DNA of 64,000 nt from NCBI GenBank assembly GCA_047722935.1, contig JBDNZS010000008.1:1-64000 (forward strand), given 5' to 3'. Positions 24,238-32,982 of this stretch are shown piece by piece. The notes beneath the pieces were generated by a model. It made no database searches, was not told where the DNA came from, and was given only the letters and a program-made list of their open reading frames with translations. The stretch is from Ethanoligenens sp047722935 (lineage in GTDB: Bacteria; Bacillota; Clostridia; Oscillospirales; Ethanoligenentaceae). A program made the translations under genes and the position numbers. Positions within the stretch are counted from its first letter, which is position 1, and every line of letters starts with the position of its first letter.

Positions 24238-24588
24238 TCAGTCGGCCTTCATGCCGTCCACATAAACGTTCACGCTTTCCACCGGAAGGCCGGTTGCGTC
24301 TTCAATGGTATATTTTACTTTTTTGATGATACTTTTCACAATCTCCGCAATATTCACACCATAGGTCACGATGATGTGCAGATCAATGACAAGTTCACGG
24401 CCGTTGGCGGTAACCAAAACACCATGGTCAATCTTTTTGCGTCCGAAGAACGAGGCGATGCCTTGTGCGGCGTTGCCCGGCGCCATGCCGGAAACGCCAT
24501 AGCAGGATGAAACCGCATTGCCTATCAACGTGCTGTAATATTCATTGCTCACATCCACGATGCCATCGGGGGTTTCCAGAATAATCAA
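24238..24588 (-). CDS. Asp23/Gls24-family protein (YloU-like)
   Basis: 116 residues of the Asp23 family: VDVSNEYYSTLIGNAVSSC at the start, GVLVTANGRELVIDLHIIV in the middle and GLPVESVNVYVDG at the end. Members are membrane-associated envelope-stress proteins in Gram-positives. It starts at TTG behind AAAGGAGTGG. It precedes the fakA-like gene by 78 bases on the same strand, the conserved yloU-yloV pairing. Confidence 0.88.
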   Translation of the reverse strand: MIILETPDGIVDVSNEYYSTLIGNAVSSCYGVSGMAPGNAAQGIASFFGRKKIDHGVLVTANGRELVIDLHIIVTYGVNIAEIVKSIIKKVKYTIEDATGLPVESVNVYVDGMKAD

Positions 24589-24655
24589 GTCTGTTCCACT
24601 CCTTTACGCCGGCGCGGATTTTGTCGCCGGACAGTCCAATCGGTCGGTCGGTCAT

Positions 24656-26248
24656 TTAGTAATGCCAGCCGGCGATTCCATAAAATACGTTTTGTGTGGT
24701 GGGCGTCACGCTGCCGGACAGTCCGGGCGTATAAGTCACCGTGCCGGTCTTGAAGCACAGCGGGATAAAGGGCATCTCACCGGAAAAAGCGGCGGTGAGC
24801 GCACTCAGAGATCCGCCGGCCCGCCATGCGTTAAAAGCGGAGAGGGAAGCGCTGTTTGCGGGTACACCGTAAGCCGCCGCTCCGCCGGGGACCAGCAGCG
24901 GGGACAAATCCATATCCGCTGTCAATGATAGATTGCCGAGATACAGGTCATAATTTCCGGCCTGTAGTGCCGCGGTATATGCGGTGAAAGGCTGCGCGTT
25001 GATGTTGATGCCTATCCCTACTTTGTAGAGCGAGACCTTGATCTGGTTGGCGGCCGCCGTCATTTGCTGATCTTCGCTGTTGACCAGTAAAGTGAGCTGT
25101 AAAGGATTTGCTCCTCCCGCTTTGGTGGCGATGCCGCTGATATCCTGCAATGTATAGCCTGCGGCTGTCAGTTCTGCTCCGGCTTTGTCCAATTGCGTGT
25201 TCAGATCTGCCGCGGCGGGTTTGGTGCCGCCCGCCCAGTCCGGGTTATAAGGCAGGTCGGTGGGAAGCGCCTGTGCTGAGAATGCATCTGTACTCAGGGA
25301 CTGCCGGTCAAGTGCGAATGAAATAGCCCTGCGCACATGGGTGTCCGCCGTAAGGGCGTGCGCGGAATTGACGCCCATGAAGACCATGCGGTTGAGGTTC
25401 ACTGTTTTGCTGTCCAGATTGGCAGTGGGTACGGCACCGTTTCCGTAATCAGTATATAGGTAGTTGATTTCCCCAATCTTCAAGCTGCCCAGCACGGCGT
25501 CGGTGCTCAGCATATTGACCAGCGCAATGGCCTGAAAACCAAACGTACCGCCGCCGTACCAGCTCTTGTTGACAGAAAGCGTTCCGCTGAACTGGCTGGT
25601 GGAAAATGTATACGGCCCGCTGCCAACAGGCGGCGTTCGGGTGACTGCACCGCTGCCGGATTTTACGATAGGTACATCCAGCAAATTTTCCACCAGTGCG
25701 TCCGGCGCGGCAAGTGTAAAGACCACGGTATTGCTTCCCTGTTGGTTTACAGCGGCGATGTTGCTGACATTGCCATGAAAATAAGACGAGGGGGTATTCT
25801 TTGCCAGGTTGTAACTGTAAACGACATCCGACGCCGTCAGCATCGATCCGTCGGTAAACTTGACGCCGCCGCGCAGCTGTATTGTAACAGTGGTGCCACT
25901 GTTGGTGATCGAGGAAGCCAAGCCTTTTTGCGCCGTAAAAGTCGTGTCCGGTTGTGAGAGGCAGTCATACAGCAGCGGCCAGAGCGTGAGATTGAGCATA
26001 CAGCTGGTGGTTAGCGGATTCATGTCCTGTGCAAAGACCACCGGCAGGCTGAACGTGGTGGGTTTTGTGGCTGCTTGCGATGCGGCAGAGGAGGTTTGCG
26101 AAGCTGCCGCGTGGGAAGCAACAGAAGACAACGTCTTTGATGAGGAAGATGAGGATGCACCGCCCGACGGGTGTGCGGCGCATCCGGCGAGCGTGAATGA
26201 CAAAAGCAAAGCCCCCAAGCGGTAGGCCCAGTGTTTTTTATGTTTCAA
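24656..26248 (-). CDS. Family 5 extracellular solute-binding lipoprotein (peptide type)
   Basis: 530 residues. A lipoprotein signal peptide ends in the lipobox LAGC (Cys23), then comes a Ser/Ala-rich linker (about 25-62). The rest has the family 5 fold, with FTDGSMLTASDVVYSYNLAK and RRAISFALDRQSLS, typical of oligopeptide/nickel-binding proteins. No permease or ATPase genes are adjacent, so it is either an orphan binding protein or serves a transporter encoded elsewhere. The start is TTG. Confidence 0.85.
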   Translation of the reverse strand: MKHKKHWAYRLGALLLSFTLAGCAAHPSGGASSSSSSKTLSSVASHAAASQTSSAASQAATKPTTFSLPVVFAQDMNPLTTSCMLNLTLWPLLYDCLSQPDTTFTAQKGLASSITNSGTTVTIQLRGGVKFTDGSMLTASDVVYSYNLAKNTPSSYFHGNVSNIAAVNQQGSNTVVFTLAAPDALVENLLDVPIVKSGSGAVTRTPPVGSGPYTFSTSQFSGTLSVNKSWYGGGTFGFQAIALVNMLSTDAVLGSLKIGEINYLYTDYGNGAVPTANLDSKTVNLNRMVFMGVNSAHALTADTHVRRAISFALDRQSLSTDAFSAQALPTDLPYNPDWAGGTKPAAADLNTQLDKAGAELTAAGYTLQDISGIATKAGGANPLQLTLLVNSEDQQMTAAANQIKVSLYKVGIGININAQPFTAYTAALQAGNYDLYLGNLSLTADMDLSPLLVPGGAAAYGVPANSASLSAFNAWRAGGSLSALTAAFSGEMPFIPLCFKTGTVTYTPGLSGSVTPTTQNVFYGIAGWHY

Positions 26249-26394
26249 AAAAGGATAGCCCCCTTTGCAGGGTGTCAGTGTTTTCTACGGGAAGAACAGA
26301 TCATTTTTCTGCTAATATCATAACACGTTCCGCGCATGGCGTAAAGCATGGGATGGCAATGCGTTCCCTAAAATAAAACACTGCCGGATTTTCA

Positions 26395-26432
26395 ATAAAA
26401 AACGGAGCGAAACCAATCTGGTTTCGCTCCGC
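26395..26432 (-). terminator. Terminator after spoVS
   Basis: Stem GGAGCGAAACC / GGTTTCGCTCC (26404-26430) with a T6 run on the minus strand, 20 bases after the spoVS stop. Confidence 0.88.
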
Positions 26433-26452
26433 CGAGTCCACCTTACAGTACG

Positions 26453-26713
26453 TCAGACTGTTTTGACGATCAGTCGGATAGCAGTGCGGCTTTCCCCGGC
26501 CACCTCCACATTGGCAAAACCGGGTATGCAGACAATATCGATTCCCGAAGGGGCGAGATAACCGCGGGCAATAGCAATAGACTTGATTGCCTGGTTGGTG
26601 GCACCGGCACCGACAGATTGAATCTCGGCTGTGCTTTTATCACGAATAACATTGGCAATGGCACCGGCGACGGCATGAGGCGCGGATTTGGATGAAACTT
26701 TGATGATTTCCAT
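26453..26713 (-). CDS. spoVS: Stage V sporulation protein S
   Basis: An 86-residue protein, nearly the same length as Bacillus SpoVS and strongly conserved: EIIKVSSKSAPHAVAGAIA, GAGATNQAIKSIAIARGYL and DIVCIPGFANVEV. It is an Alba-like fold protein needed for later sporulation in Bacillus; its biochemical role is unsettled. The RBS is AGGAAGTGGGG. It follows ymdB, as is common. The 216 bases upstream hold no gene and no promoter I can name with confidence. Confidence 0.97.
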   Translation of the reverse strand: MEIIKVSSKSAPHAVAGAIANVIRDKSTAEIQSVGAGATNQAIKSIAIARGYLAPSGIDIVCIPGFANVEVAGESRTAIRLIVKTV

Positions 26714-26929
26714 AATGACCCCACTTCCTGTGTAGATTTTTTGATAGCAAAAGAATTGCTATAGGCGGTTTTGCCGTATCGGCCTGCCGCAGCAGTGCAC
26801 GACAACTCCATGGAATAACATGGATAGCAACCGCGATTTTTCCACACAAGAACGCAGCTGCTATCAAAGAATCCTGTCTTTATTGTAAGACGAAAAATCT
26901 TAAATAGCAAGCGATTTTGGGAATATATG

Positions 26930-27709
26930 TTATTTTATTTGCACTCTTTTCACAAAATTTATTTTTTGTGTGAAATTATCTATGTCAAATATGACACCTG
27001 AGAGTTGATAGGGTGCACCTGCATTCACGAAACGAACCGGCATTTTGGTAAGATAGCGTTCCAACACAGGACCCGGTTCCACGCCAAGGATCGAATGAAT
27101 CGGACCGGTCATGCCGATGTCCGTGATATAGCCGGTTTTCTGTGGAAGCACTTCCTCGTCGGCGGTCTGCACATGTGTGTGTGTTCCGTAAACCGCGCTG
27201 ACCCGGCCATCCAGATAAAGGCCAAGTGCGCGTTTCTCGCTGGTGGCTTCGGCATGAAAATCGACAACGATGATTGCATGGCCCACTGTCTGCTCAATTT
27301 CCTTGAGGATGGCATCCGCCTTATAAAAAGGGCTGTCAAAACTGTCAAGAAACACCGTGCCAATGAGGTTGATGACGCAAACCTGCACCCGGCCGGTGTC
27401 CACGGTGCACCAGCCGTGACCGGGGTCGCGCGCGGGATAATTGGCGGGCCGTAGCAGGAAGGGATTTTCCTCCAGCATGTCGTGCAGCTCACGTCGGCGG
27501 TACACATGGTTGCCGGTGGTGATGACATCTGCGCCGCTGGTGAAAATGTGATGTGCGGAACCGGGTGTGATGCCGTTCCCATCGGCTGAGTTTTCCCCGT
27601 TCACAATGGTAAGATCAACCCCATACAACTTTTTGAGTGCCGGCAGGTGTTCACGCAGAAACCCACAACCGCCTGAACCGACGACATCCCCAATAGCTAA
27701 GATGACCAT
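26930..27709 (-). CDS. ymdB: YmdB-like metallophosphoesterase
   Basis: A 259-residue TIGR00282-family phosphodiesterase. Metal-binding motifs are IGDVVG, NGENSADGNG, TGNHVY, VDFHAE and GTHTHVQTAD. The Bacillus homologue hydrolyses cyclic nucleotides and affects biofilm and sporulation decisions. The ATG behind GGGAGAAAAG was chosen over an ATG six codons earlier. The gene sits between rny and spoVS, as in other spore formers. Confidence 0.93.
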   Translation of the reverse strand: MVILAIGDVVGSGGCGFLREHLPALKKLYGVDLTIVNGENSADGNGITPGSAHHIFTSGADVITTGNHVYRRRELHDMLEENPFLLRPANYPARDPGHGWCTVDTGRVQVCVINLIGTVFLDSFDSPFYKADAILKEIEQTVGHAIIVVDFHAEATSEKRALGLYLDGRVSAVYGTHTHVQTADEEVLPQKTGYITDIGMTGPIHSILGVEPGPVLERYLTKMPVRFVNAGAPYQLSGVIFDIDNFTQKINFVKRVQIK

Positions 27710-27769
27710 CTTTTCTCCCTTTCTCAAAGCGCCGCCCGACGCGTATGCTTAAGGCCCAACAGGCGGAAT

Positions 27770-27796
27770 AAAAAAGGATGCGGCATGCCGCATCCT
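27770..27796 (-). terminator. Terminator after rny
   Basis: A perfect 20-base palindrome GGATGCGGCATGCCGCATCC with a T6 run on the minus side, about 30 bases after the rny stop. Confidence 0.85.
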
Positions 27797-27828
27797 CGTT
27801 GTTTGCTGATATGATGAACTCAAGCGGT

Positions 27829-29388
27829 TCATTTGGCGTATTCAATGGCGCGGCTTTCCCGAATCACATGTACCTTAATCTGACCGGGATATTCCATTTC
27901 ATGCTCAATCTTTGCCACAATGTCGCGCGCTACCAGTACAATCTGGCGGTCGTCCAGAGCCTCTGGACGCACCATAATGCGAACTTCACGCCCTGCTTGG
28001 ATGGCAAAGGATTTTTCTACGCCTTCGAACGAATTGGCAATGGTCTCGAGCTTTTCCAACCGATGGATATAATTCTCCAGATTTTCACGTCTGGCGCCCG
28101 GCCGTGCGGCAGAGATGGCGTCGGCTGCCTGTACGAGGCATGCCACCACAGTTCGTGCCTCCACGTCACCGTGGTGCGCCTCAATGGCATGGATGATATC
28201 CGCGTGTTCCTTGTATTTTTTGGCGATATCCACGCCAATGTCCACATGCGAACCTTCGATCTCACGATCTACTGATTTGCCGATATCATGCAACAGACCG
28301 GCGCGGCGCGCAGTGGTTGCGTCGGCGTGTAGTTCCGCTGCCATATAGCCGGCAAGTTGGGCGACTTCCAACGAATGGTTGAGTACGTTTTGCCCATAAC
28401 TGGTACGGTACCGCAAGCGCCCAAGCAATTTTACCAACTCATGGTGCATCCCGTGGATGCCCATTTCGATAATTGCCTGTTCGCCTTCCTGACGGATAAT
28501 GGTCTCCACTTCTTTTTTTGCTTTTTCGACCATTTCCTCAATGCGGGCGGGATGGATACGCCCATCGGATATCAGCCGTTCCAGCGCAATGCGTGCAATC
28601 TCACGCCGCACGGGGTCGAAACTCGAAAGCGTGATGGCCTCCGGTGTATCGTCAATGATGAGATCAACGCCGGTCAGAGTCTCCAGTGTGCGGATGTTGC
28701 GCCCTTCCCGCCCGATGATGCGGCCCTTCATCTCATCGTTGGGCAGCGGTACTACCGAAACCGTCGCTTCAGCCACATGATCGGCGGCACAACGCTGCAC
28801 AGCGGTGGTGATGATTTCCCGCGCACGCGCGTCCGACTCATCCTTCAGCTGTTGCTCATAGTCTTTGATGCGAACCGACTTTTCATACGCCAATTCATTC
28901 TGCAAACGATCAAGCAAATATTCTTTGGCCTGGTCGGTGGTAAAACCGGAGATGTGTTCAAGTGTCTCCATCTGTTGCTTTTTGACCGCTTCCGCTTCGT
29001 CCAGACGATCTTGTGCAGCCTTATTGCGTTTGTTCAAAAGCTCATCCTTTTGCTCAAGCTGTTCAAGCTTGCGGTCGATGGACTCTTCTTTTTGAATCAA
29101 ACGGCGCTCCTGACGAGTTACTTCAGAACGTCGGTCGCGGATCTCTTTTTCCGCCTCACCGCGCAACTTGTGCATCTCGTCCTTGGCGCCTAGCAATGCC
29201 TCTTTTTTCTTGTTTTCCGCCTCTTTGAGTGCGTCGCCGACAATGCGTCGCGCCTCTTCTTCCGCCGATTTGATTTCCGCTTCCGCAATGCGTTTCCGGT
29301 AGGCGATCCCAAGGAAAAATCCCAGCACCGCGCAAATAACGATCAAAACGACGGCAATGACGACCTCTATCGTACTCATGCCGTTCAA
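27829..29388 (-). CDS. rny: Ribonuclease Y
   Basis: 519 residues. An N-terminal membrane helix (VVIAVVLIVICAVLGFFLG) is followed by a long charged coiled coil (about 35-190), a KH RNA-binding domain with MKGRIIGREGRNIRTLE and an HD domain with LLHDIGKSVD, then EAHHGDVE. It is the membrane-anchored endonuclease that starts mRNA decay. I chose TTG at 29388, five bases from the GGAGG core; an ATG three codons on is the alternative. Consensus promoter upstream. Confidence 0.95.
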   Translation of the reverse strand: MNGMSTIEVVIAVVLIVICAVLGFFLGIAYRKRIAEAEIKSAEEEARRIVGDALKEAENKKKEALLGAKDEMHKLRGEAEKEIRDRRSEVTRQERRLIQKEESIDRKLEQLEQKDELLNKRNKAAQDRLDEAEAVKKQQMETLEHISGFTTDQAKEYLLDRLQNELAYEKSVRIKDYEQQLKDESDARAREIITTAVQRCAADHVAEATVSVVPLPNDEMKGRIIGREGRNIRTLETLTGVDLIIDDTPEAITLSSFDPVRREIARIALERLISDGRIHPARIEEMVEKAKKEVETIIRQEGEQAIIEMGIHGMHHELVKLLGRLRYRTSYGQNVLNHSLEVAQLAGYMAAELHADATTARRAGLLHDIGKSVDREIEGSHVDIGVDIAKKYKEHADIIHAIEAHHGDVEARTVVACLVQAADAISAARPGARRENLENYIHRLEKLETIANSFEGVEKSFAIQAGREVRIMVRPEALDDRQIVLVARDIVAKIEHEMEYPGQIKVHVIRESRAIEYAK

Positions 29389-29560
29389 CGGCACCTCCTT
29401 GCCTTCAATCACTGCAGGCCGTCCTTTTTACTTCTTTATATGCAATTTTCTGCTTTCAGGCATGTTTGCAGACACACGCCGTGTGACATCTAAGTATATA
29501 TAAAGAGATCAAATATCCAAAACCCGCGTGTAAAATTACATACTAAAGCCTTATTTCACT

Positions 29561-29589
29561 ATTCTAAAGCTCTAAAACAGGATTGTCAA
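29561..29589 (-). promoter_or_regulatory. rny promoter
   Basis: TTGACA and TAGAAT on the minus strand with 17-base spacing, about 170 bases ahead of the rny start. Confidence 0.8.
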
Positions 29590-29650
29590 GCATAAATGCT
29601 CGTTTTCAAGCATTTGGCGCGATAAGCACCATCAATTATCCGCTTGAGCT

Positions 29651-29682
29651 GACCGACTGCCCCGTTTAAACGACCGGTTGCC
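29651..29682 (+). promoter_or_regulatory. Direct-repeat operator, probably for the LytTR regulator
   Basis: GACCGACTGCC (29651) and GACCGGTTGCC (29672) are repeats starting 21 bases apart, two helical turns, ending ten bases before the -35 box. LytTR regulators bind paired direct repeats with this phasing, and the next gene encodes one. Confidence 0.55.
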
Positions 29683-29691
29683 GTGAATGCA

Positions 29692-29719
29692 TAGACATCC
29701 TGCCGCCGCGCGGTATAAT
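29692..29719 (+). promoter_or_regulatory. Promoter of the LytTR-DUF3021 operon
   Basis: TAGACA and a perfect TATAAT with 16-base spacing. The weak -35 and short spacer fit a promoter that needs an activator bound just upstream. Confidence 0.6.
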
Positions 29720-29751
29720 AAACATGAAGACAGCACGAGGAGGTTGAGCCA

Positions 29752-30201
29752 GTGAATGTCGAAATCAGAATCGATCAAGACTGCAAAGAGCCGAAAATAA
29801 TCGTCTGCGCGGATGCGCTGACAAAAGAGGTTTCGGAACTGGTGGAGATGCTGCGCGGTTTAGGCGGCGAGGGTGAAAAACAGCTGATTGGTTTGCGGGA
29901 GGAAAAATTATATTTATTAAAGCCAGAAAATATACACACCGTTTATACGGAGAACCAGAAGGTCTACGCACGTGGCGTGGACGGCGTGTTCCTGCTCAGG
30001 CAGCGGTTGTATGAGTTGGAAACCATGTTGGCGGGTGCGGGGTTTGTACGCATCTCGCATTCGGAGATCGTCAATTTCAATCAGGTGGAGAGTTTGGACA
30101 TGAGCATCGTTGGCACCATTACGCTTAGGCTGAGAACCGGCGAGGATTGTTTTGTTTCGCGGCGTTTTGTGGAAAAAATCAAGCGCCATCTGGGATTGTG
30201 A
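29752..30201 (+). CDS. LytTR-domain DNA-binding regulator
   Basis: A 149-residue stand-alone LytTR protein without a receiver domain. Residues about 45-147 form the domain: LREEKLYLLKPENIHTVYTE, YELETMLAGAGFVRISHSEI and VNFNQVESL are typical. It starts at GTG behind GAGGAGG. The DUF3021 membrane protein follows 10 bases after the stop, a common two-gene cassette in Firmicutes in which the membrane protein is thought to control the regulator, which in turn drives its own operon. Confidence 0.9.
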   Translation: MNVEIRIDQDCKEPKIIVCADALTKEVSELVEMLRGLGGEGEKQLIGLREEKLYLLKPENIHTVYTENQKVYARGVDGVFLLRQRLYELETMLAGAGFVRISHSEIVNFNQVESLDMSIVGTITLRLRTGEDCFVSRRFVEKIKRHLGL

Positions 30202-30211
30202 GGGGATTGTG

Positions 30212-30697
30212 ATGAAAAAAACGATGACCTTTAAACGGGCAATGTTGTGGGGGCTGCTCGGTTTTCCGCTGGGTGTATTTGTTTCGTATACCATCACCAT
30301 TGCTATCTCGTTGGCGGGGCGCGGTTGGGGCGGCGGCTGGTATTCGCCGGTTGATCCGACATTGTCCCGTGCGGTCGGCAGCCAGCTTGCCGCCGTGGGC
30401 GTCCAATATCTGCTGAGCGGCCTGTTGGGGTTCGTGTTTGCCGCAGGTTCCTGCATCTGGGGAATCGAGAAGTGGAATTATACACGGCAGACAGTGGTAC
30501 ATTTTGCACTCGTGACCGGCACGATGATGCTGATGGCTTACGTCTGCAACTGGTTTGATCACACGTTGCTGGCGTTCGGTCTCTTTTTTGGCCTGTTTGT
30601 GGTAATCTACGTGATCATCTGGTTTTGCTGCTATTTGACGTGGAAAAAGAAAATGCAAGTGCTCAATGACAGCCTGCGGCGGCATAAAAGAGCGTGA
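30212..30697 (+). CDS. DUF3021-family four-helix membrane protein
   Basis: 161 residues with four predicted membrane segments (about 13-33, 55-80, 88-108 and 113-136) and a short basic tail (LTWKKKMQVLNDSL). Length, topology and position after a LytTR gene identify DUF3021. The ATG following GAGGGGATTGTG was chosen; the longer frame overlaps lytTR. Probably the sensory or inhibitory partner of the regulator; the signal is unknown. Confidence 0.85.
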   Translation: MKKTMTFKRAMLWGLLGFPLGVFVSYTITIAISLAGRGWGGGWYSPVDPTLSRAVGSQLAAVGVQYLLSGLLGFVFAAGSCIWGIEKWNYTRQTVVHFALVTGTMMLMAYVCNWFDHTLLAFGLFFGLFVVIYVIIWFCCYLTWKKKMQVLNDSLRRHKRA

Positions 30698-30729
30698 GCT
30701 TTGGTTTTTCCACCCACAATAAGCATGGC

Positions 30730-30772
30730 ATGAGCCAAAACCGGGAGTATTATGCTTCCGGTTTTGGCTCAT
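30730..30772. terminator. Long perfect hairpin shared by the DUF3021 and pheA ends
   Basis: ATGAGCCAAAACCGG / CCGGTTTTGGCTCAT is a perfect 15-base inverted repeat. Its loop holds the pheA stop codon, so the last pheA codons form one arm. It probably ends both convergent transcripts, although the T-tracts lie within the stem. Confidence 0.7.
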
Positions 30773-31898
30773 AGTAATTTCCAAGAAAATGGAATACCAG
30801 CAATTCATCCTGTAGGGTGCCTAACAGTTCGGCGGTGCTGGGCATCGTCAGCTTGCCGGTCAGATCCAGATAGAACACATATTCAAAATTTTTATCCGGG
30901 TTTGGACGAGATTCGATTTTGGTTAAATTTAGGCCACGGTGAGCGAAATGTGCGAGCGTACGATGCAAAGAACCGGTGACATGCGGCAGTGTAAACAGCA
31001 GACTGATTTTGTTGGCGTTGTCGGGAATCTCCAGATGGCGGGAAATTGAAATAAAGCGGGTGCAGTTGGTGCTTGTCTGCTGGATATTTTCGGCGAGGAT
31101 ATCCAGCCCATACAATTGGGCGCATTCACGGGAGCAAAGTGCGGCGCAGGTTTTGTCGCCAAGGCGTGCAATATATTGCGCTGCCACGGCGGTGTTTGTA
31201 ACAGGGAGCTGTGTGATGCGGTGGTACTTTTTAAAGAAGTCGGAGCACTGCATAAAGGCGATGGGGATAGTGCAGACCTTGCGGATGTCGTGCAGGCTGG
31301 CTCCACGCACACCCAGCAGGCAGTGCTTGACGGGCAGCGGGTACGCCTTGACAATATAGAACTTAAATTTCTGCATCAGATCGTATACTTCGGAGACCGA
31401 ACCGACATTGGAGTTTTCCACTGGGAGTACGCCATAATCACAGTTTCCGTCCCGCAAAGCGTAAAAGACATCGGCCCAGCGCTCTACAAAAGAGATATCC
31501 CCGTCTGGATAAAGCTGTGTAGCTGCCTGGTGGGCATAGGCGCCGGCGACGCCCTGCACCGCCACACGGGGATGAGCGATGGGCTTTTTTGCACAAGCCG
31601 CCAACTCCCTGATTTTTTGAATGCCGGGCGCCCCTGTCGCCATCGTTCTGCGTTCCAGCGATTTTGAAAGCTCCATCAATGATTGCCAGAAAGAAACGGC
31701 ATAATCGGCCAGCGCGGGAGATACGGATGACTGAACCCGTGCGAGGACAGCCTCCTCACGTGCGGCGTCGAACACCACCAGACCGTTTTCCTTTTTGTAC
31801 CGCGCGACTTCCAGAACGGCGTTCATCCGGTCCTCAAAAAGTTTGACCAGCTGGGCATCGATGTTGTCTATTCTTTTGCGTGCTTCATCTAAATTCAT
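30750..31898 (-). CDS. pheA: Bifunctional chorismate mutase / prephenate dehydratase (P-protein)
   Basis: 382 residues. AroQ-type chorismate mutase (about 1-88, LDEARKRIDNIDAQLVKLFE), then prephenate dehydratase (about 108-285; PVENSNVGSV and the catalytic NCTRFISI), then a C-terminal ACT domain with the phenylalanine-binding ESRP motif. It diverts chorismate to phenylpyruvate and is expected to be inhibited by Phe. The second in-frame ATG is correctly spaced from GGAGG, which lies inside aroC; the gene overlaps the aroC end by 14 bases. It is the last gene of the aromatic operon. Confidence 0.95.
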   Translation of the reverse strand: MNLDEARKRIDNIDAQLVKLFEDRMNAVLEVARYKKENGLVVFDAAREEAVLARVQSSVSPALADYAVSFWQSLMELSKSLERRTMATGAPGIQKIRELAACAKKPIAHPRVAVQGVAGAYAHQAATQLYPDGDISFVERWADVFYALRDGNCDYGVLPVENSNVGSVSEVYDLMQKFKFYIVKAYPLPVKHCLLGVRGASLHDIRKVCTIPIAFMQCSDFFKKYHRITQLPVTNTAVAAQYIARLGDKTCAALCSRECAQLYGLDILAENIQQTSTNCTRFISISRHLEIPDNANKISLLFTLPHVTGSLHRTLAHFAHRGLNLTKIESRPNPDKNFEYVFYLDLTGKLTMPSTAELLGTLQDELLVFHFLGNYYEPKPEA

Positions 31899-32982
31899 AA
31901 CCATACGCCTCCAGGAAGAGATCTAAAAGGGCAGTCGCTGACGCCGCTTCTACCACCGGAACGGCTCGTACAGCCACGCAGGGGTCGTGCCGTCCATGGA
32001 TTATGAGGGGTGCTTCGGTGTGTGTCTGCAGGTCGACTGTTTGCTGTTCTTTAAAAATCGACGGCGTGGGTTTGAACGCGACACGGCACAGCAGAGGCAT
32101 CCCGCTGGTGATGCCGCCGAGAATGCCGCCGTGATGATTGGTGGAGGTACGCACGATGTCCTTTTCATAAATGAATGCATCATTGTTTACGCTGCCGCGG
32201 AGCGCCGCCGCGCCGAACCCGTCGCCGAATTCCACCCCTTTGACGGCTGGGATGCCGAACAAGATGGAGGCCATGCGATTTTCTACGCCGCCGAACATGG
32301 GACTGCCAATGCCGGTGGGAAGGCCGGTGGCTATGCATTCCACAATGCCGCCGACCGAGTCGCTTTCAAGCCGCGCAGTTTCAATTTCCTGCCGCATGGC
32401 CCGACCTGTTTCCGGGGAGAGGGTGGGGAGCGGAGACGCCGCCAACGCGTCCAGTACTGCATCCGGTACGCCCATGGGGTCGAACGGTGCATCCCGTACC
32501 GCGCCGACTGCAAACAGATGTGCGCCGATGGATACACCGCGCCGCGCGAGGATTTGGCGGCAAATCGCGCCTGCGAATGTGAGGGGAGCTGTCAGGCGGC
32601 CGGAGAAATGCCCGCCGCCGCGATAATCATTGTACCCGCCATAGCGCACACTTCCGGTATAATCCGCATGTCCGGGGCGCGGGTGGCTGTTGAGATCGGC
32701 ATAATCTCCCGAATGGGTGTCGCTGTTGCGAATGACTGCACAGAGCGGTGTGCCGGTGGTGGTGTTTTGGTAGAGACCGGAGAGAATTTCGGGAAAATCG
32801 CTTTCTTTTCGTGCCGTTGTGGTGGAATCCCGGCCGGGCGCGCGTCGGGCCATTTGTGCCAGCAGTTCATCATGGTCGATGAGCTGCCCGGCGGGTAGAC
32901 CGTCCAACACCACGCCGATGCCTTTGCCGTGCGATTCCCCGAATACGGACAGCTTGAGATGGTTACCCCAGATTGAAGACAT
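31885..32982 (-). CDS. aroC: Chorismate synthase
   Basis: 365 residues. It converts EPSP to chorismate using reduced FMN. Motifs include GNHLKLSVFGESHGKGIG at the N-terminus, RPGHADYTGSVRYGGYNDYR and GRHDPCVAVRAVPVVEA. The ATG eight bases after GGGAGG was used; an ATG two codons earlier is too close. The ribosome site and start lie inside the end of aroA, so translation is coupled. Confidence 0.96.
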   Translation of the reverse strand: MSSIWGNHLKLSVFGESHGKGIGVVLDGLPAGQLIDHDELLAQMARRAPGRDSTTTARKESDFPEILSGLYQNTTTGTPLCAVIRNSDTHSGDYADLNSHPRPGHADYTGSVRYGGYNDYRGGGHFSGRLTAPLTFAGAICRQILARRGVSIGAHLFAVGAVRDAPFDPMGVPDAVLDALAASPLPTLSPETGRAMRQEIETARLESDSVGGIVECIATGLPTGIGSPMFGGVENRMASILFGIPAVKGVEFGDGFGAAALRGSVNNDAFIYEKDIVRTSTNHHGGILGGITSGMPLLCRVAFKPTPSIFKEQQTVDLQTHTEAPLIIHGRHDPCVAVRAVPVVEAASATALLDLFLEAYGYEFR

